NCBI GenBank assembly: GCA_964476595.1
Contig: CAYZCL010000136.1
Coordinates: 1-7,552, forward strand
Reading direction: 5' to 3'
Origin: JALSRD01 sp964476595
GTDB taxonomy: Bacteria > Desulfobacterota > Desulfobacteria > Desulfobacterales > JALSRD01
Length of the DNA: 7,552 nucleotides
Of the stretch, positions 5,811-7,552 are shown one piece after another. Under the pieces are notes generated by a model. The model saw only the letters and a program-made list of their open reading frames with translations. It did no database searches and was not told the origin of the DNA. The position numbers and the translations under genes were made by a program. Numbering within the stretch: position 1 is the first letter of the stretch; each line of letters begins with the position of its first letter.

Positions 5811-6911
5811 CTAGTACGGCTCCATCGTCAGCCACCTCCTGAAAAACGGATCGTGGATTTTCCAGGTCTTGTTCCTGTCCAGGATGCCGATCTTCCGGAT
5901 GCCGGCCAGCGCCGCCGTGACCTGCGAGGCCGTTCTGAAGCCGGTGCGGGCCAGGTTTTCGGCGGCAAAAAGGTTTTTCCCGCCGGTCAGCGCGACGAGC
6001 TTGAGCACCCGTCGCTGGTTCAGGGTCAGGGAATCCCACAGGTAGGCGTATTCCGGTATGCGCTTTTCCACCAGCTCGTGCTTGACCCGCTCGATGGATT
6101 CGAAGGACGGTTGCGGCACCTCCCACAGGTTGAAGAAAAACTCCTGGACATACATGGGGTGGTTTTCGCACAACCCCACGGCTTCCTCTACAAGAGATCG
6201 GTCGATGCTGCGGCCGGCCATGCGGTACAGCCGCCGGACCCATTTGACATACTCGGGCGTTGCAATCTTTCCCAACGGCAGGCGTGCGGCCAGCATGTAA
6301 AAAGCGCGCTTGCGGTCGGTGAACATCTCCGTGATCAGGTGCTTCTGGCTGCCGGCGAAGATGTAGGCAATGCGGGCGTGGCGCTGGATGTGTCTGCGGA
6401 GGACTTTTTCGAAGGCCTCGCCGCCGTAGGCCGCCACTTCCTGGAACTCATCGAAAGCCACTGCCAGTCTTTTTTTGCCGGAAAGCGCATCGAGCAGTGC
6501 GAACAGCTCGTCGATGGTCTTGTCCTGCAGGGGGCGGCTGACGACCGGTGACGCGGTGGGCATGCCGGTGACCGGGTCGATGCTGAAGTTCAGCCCGATG
6601 CTGCGGATGCCCTCACGCAACAACTTCATGAGACGCTCCATGCGCGACTCCAGTGCGCTGATGCCTTTCAGAAAGGCCGCGATGAATTCCGGGATGTCCG
6701 TGGTGCCGTACAGGTCGATGTAAACCGGCGCGATGTTCTTCACTTCGCCGAACACTTTCATGATGAGCGAACTCTTTCCGTAACGCCGGTGAGAGTACAG
6801 CAGCACGTTCTGAGAGCTCTCGATATAGCCCCTCATCGCCCTGCGCTCTTTCACCCTGTCGCAGAAAGCCGGCGCTGATACAATGCCTGAAAATCGAAAC
6901 GGATTCGGCAT
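5811..6911 (-). CDS. Archaeal-type P-loop ATPase (ATPase_2, STAND-related)
   Basis: This 366-residue ATP-binding protein belongs to the family first noted in archaea (ATPase_2), related to STAND signalling NTPases; members' roles are mostly unknown. Seen: Walker A SHRRYGKSSL (40-49), with Ser where the first glycine of GPRRxGK usually stands; the YIDL strand (64-67); Walker B LAVAFDEFQE (149-158), with Asp154-Glu155; a sensor-like YIFAGSQ (183-189); a helical lid region (215-290); and a C-terminal winged-helix part (about 290-345) ending in HDPFFRRWL (353-361), a family hallmark. ATG 6911 has GAAGG upstream at seven-base spacing and lies about 30 bases after the expected start of a strong promoter, so the start is secure. 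It ends 13 bp from the convergent WYL gene with no terminator between them. No fused nuclease or other effector is visible. Confidence 0.93.
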   Translation of the reverse strand: MPNPFRFSGIVSAPAFCDRVKERRAMRGYIESSQNVLLYSHRRYGKSSLIMKVFGEVKNIAPVYIDLYGTTDIPEFIAAFLKGISALESRMERLMKLLREGIRSIGLNFSIDPVTGMPTASPVVSRPLQDKTIDELFALLDALSGKKRLAVAFDEFQEVAAYGGEAFEKVLRRHIQRHARIAYIFAGSQKHLITEMFTDRKRAFYMLAARLPLGKIATPEYVKWVRRLYRMAGRSIDRSLVEEAVGLCENHPMYVQEFFFNLWEVPQPSFESIERVKHELVEKRIPEYAYLWDSLTLNQRRVLKLVALTGGKNLFAAENLARTGFRTASQVTAALAGIRKIGILDRNKTWKIHDPFFRRWLTMEPY

Positions 6912-6936
6912 GTCCTTGCCTTCGATATAAAAGACT

Positions 6937-6973
6937 CGTAAATAAAGTAAATATATTACGTTTTTACCGTAAT
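6937..6973. promoter_or_regulatory. Operator-like palindrome and half-sites in the ATPase promoter
   Basis: ATTACG (6955-6960) and CGTAAT (6968-6973) form a perfect 6-bp inverted repeat with a 7-bp centre, filling the space between -35 and -10. Further half-sites CGTAAAT (6937-6943) and AGTAAAT (6946-6952) repeat at 9 bp over the -10 and start. A protein bound here would block RNA polymerase. A TTTACG also occurs at 4748-4753 in the WYL leader, but as a single half-site. Confidence 0.55.
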
Positions 6974-6978
6974 GTCAA
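6950..6978 (-). promoter_or_regulatory. Near-consensus promoter of the ATPase gene
   Basis: Read on the minus strand: TTGACA (6978-6973), a 17-bp spacer, TATATT (6955-6950). That is a perfect -35, ideal spacing and a 5/6 -10. Start expected near 6943, giving a leader of about 31 bases. Confidence 0.83.
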
Positions 6979-7037
6979 CACATGTCCGTGAAGTGGGTCT
7001 CTGACGATCGCCGGAACCGGGTTACTCCCCGGGGCTG

Positions 7038-7202
7038 TTGCCGGGCAACCTGCACCCGCGGGTGTCGCCGCGAAGGAGTGGGGAAAGGCGGGCGCTGATC
7101 GAAATCCTGCGGGCCGAAACCAGCGTGGAGGTTTACGAGATCATCAATCGGATACTTTCCTGTCGACAAGACTCCAACCCAGATTTTGCATTGGCCTCGT
7201 AA
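7038..7202 (+). pseudogene. Possible small coding remnant
   Basis: An open stretch (first usable codon TTG 7038, also GTG 7062; stop TAA 7200-7202) contains RALIEILRAETSVEVYEIIN and ILSCRQDSNPDFALAS, which read like a real amphipathic helix and C-terminal end. No ribosome site precedes either start and the N-terminal part is Pro/Arg-rich. It may be the tail of a lost gene, or chance in GC-rich DNA. I do not recognise it. Confidence 0.2.
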
Positions 7203-7227
7203 ATCGACGCAGCCGAGACCCATTTTC

Positions 7228-7255
7228 ACTATAATTCGATAAGCATTTCAGTCAA
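7228..7255 (-). promoter_or_regulatory. Candidate leftward promoter near the insertion-sequence end
   Basis: On the minus strand TTGACT (7255-7250), a 16-bp spacer and TATAGT (7233-7228) give a 5/6 and 5/6 match. A transcript from it would run leftward through non-coding sequence toward the ATPase gene. It may be a second, distal promoter, possibly brought in by the element. Confidence 0.4.
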
Positions 7256-7316
7256 CAGCACGTTGGAGGCCGTTTGTCAGCAGAAGATCACGACTTTTTT
7301 CATTTTCAGAATGATC

Positions 7317-7351
7317 CTATGCACAGCTGAGTGAACGTCGGGCATAGCTGT
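7317..7351. repeat. Overlapping alternative inverted repeats downstream of the transposase
   Basis: CTATGC (7317-7322) pairs with GCATAG (7342-7347), and ACAGCT (7323-7328) pairs with AGCTGT (7346-7351). The right-hand arms share AG, so the two stems exclude each other. It lies 35-70 bp past the transposase stop and could be a subterminal element of the IS or an RNA fold. Confidence 0.35.
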
Positions 7352-7385
7352 CCCATGATTTTTTCAGCCAGGTCGCATCCGGTGC

Positions 7386-7552
7386 TCAGGCGGCTGTCAG
7401 GGCCGCAAACGCACGATAGAAGATCAATCGCAGAGGGTAGTGTTTATCGATTTTAACCCACAGCCCGCGTGAACGGCGAACCACGTTGGCGCCGATCTGG
7501 AAAAACAGAAATGAAAGCCGTTTGATCCGGGCGCTCCGGTAGGTCCTGGGCA
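7386..7552 (-). CDS. Transposase C-terminus, IS1380-like (runs off the window)
   Basis: Only the last 54 residues are inside the window. They include TYRSARIKRLSFLFFQIGAN, VVRRSRGLWVKID and HYPLRLIFYRAFAALTAA, then stop TGA (7388-7386). The arrangement of a basic segment, an aromatic-rich FLFFQIGA segment, VVRxxRxLxxK and a closing LxFYRAxxAL helix resembles the ends of IS1380-family DDE transposases; IS4-type relatives are the alternative. Catalytic DDE residues lie outside the window, so neither activity nor completeness can be judged. Its terminal inverted repeat should lie within 7203-7385 but cannot be identified from one end. It reads toward the ATPase gene, so readthrough could reach that gene. 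Confidence 0.72.
   Translation of the reverse strand, partial: PRTYRSARIKRLSFLFFQIGANVVRRSRGLWVKIDKHYPLRLIFYRAFAALTAA

Larger units (their letters stand above)
6979..7385. other. Intergenic region with a possible gene fragment
   Basis: About 400 bp between the ATPase promoter and the transposase stop. No complete gene is recognisable. The one stretch with protein-like character is plus-strand 7038-7202, listed separately. The part right of 7203 is AT-richer, non-coding in all frames I read, and probably contains the downstream end of the insertion sequence whose transposase enters from the right. That end cannot be fixed without its partner. Confidence 0.5.

Noticed and set aside
5798..5815. 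GCCTGCAGGC palindrome between the convergent genes as a shared terminator
   Set aside because: It has no loop-forming geometry or T-run; it is a short restriction-site-like palindrome.
6975..7229. 84-codon minus-strand frame as a small gene
   Set aside because: Its GTG start overlaps the candidate -10, there is no ribosome site, it runs over the ATPase promoter, and its composition looks like a shadow frame.

Overview
The window is GC-rich bacterial chromosome with ordinary bacterial signals: good Shine-Dalgarno sites, sigma70-like promoters, rho-independent terminators and a tRNA with an encoded CCA end. The mix of genes (DUF6569-type remnant, WYL regulator, archaeal-type ATPase, IS1380-like transposase, small two-helix membrane protein) would suit a Desulfobacterota ('deltaproteobacterial') genome. 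That placement is impressionistic, because no taxonomic marker is present except a tRNA.

Layout. 1-917 (minus) is most of a D-isomer-specific 2-hydroxyacid dehydrogenase that runs off the left edge. After a divergent gap, 1231-1977 (plus) encodes a Tpt1/KptA-like RNA 2'-phosphotransferase fold protein with several altered active-site motifs and a basic C-terminal tail. It is closed by a clear terminator. 2305-3498 (plus) is a cytosolic-looking S8 subtilisin-like peptidase with an intact triad. 3593-3770 is a complete tRNA-Lys(CTT) unit with promoter, gene and terminator. 3904-4176 is a small two-helix membrane protein. 4274-4473 is a frameshifted, truncated relic of what I read as an ARPP-1/DUF6569 protein. 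Its leftover sequence runs into the promoter of a WYL-domain transcriptional regulator (4772-5797, plus). Convergent to it with a 13-bp gap is an archaeal-type (ATPase_2, STAND-related) P-loop ATPase (5811-6911, minus). The ATPase is preceded by a near-consensus promoter with a palindrome in its spacer. The right end holds AT-richer intergenic sequence, a possible gene fragment and the C-terminus of a transposase running off the edge.

How the genes work together. There is no long operon, and most genes have their own signals. The two places that most deserve attention are the KptA-like protein, which keeps the fold and two of four catalytic residues but has lost the Arg-His pair and the YHGT and QGHS motifs, and the WYL regulator/ATPase convergent pair with its operator-like promoter. 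KptA produces ADP-ribose 1'',2''-cyclic phosphate, and ARPP domains were named from association with ADP-ribosylglycohydrolases. Both therefore touch ADP-ribose chemistry, but their co-occurrence here may be chance. The right half (pseudogene, transposase, ATPase) looks like a region of turnover.
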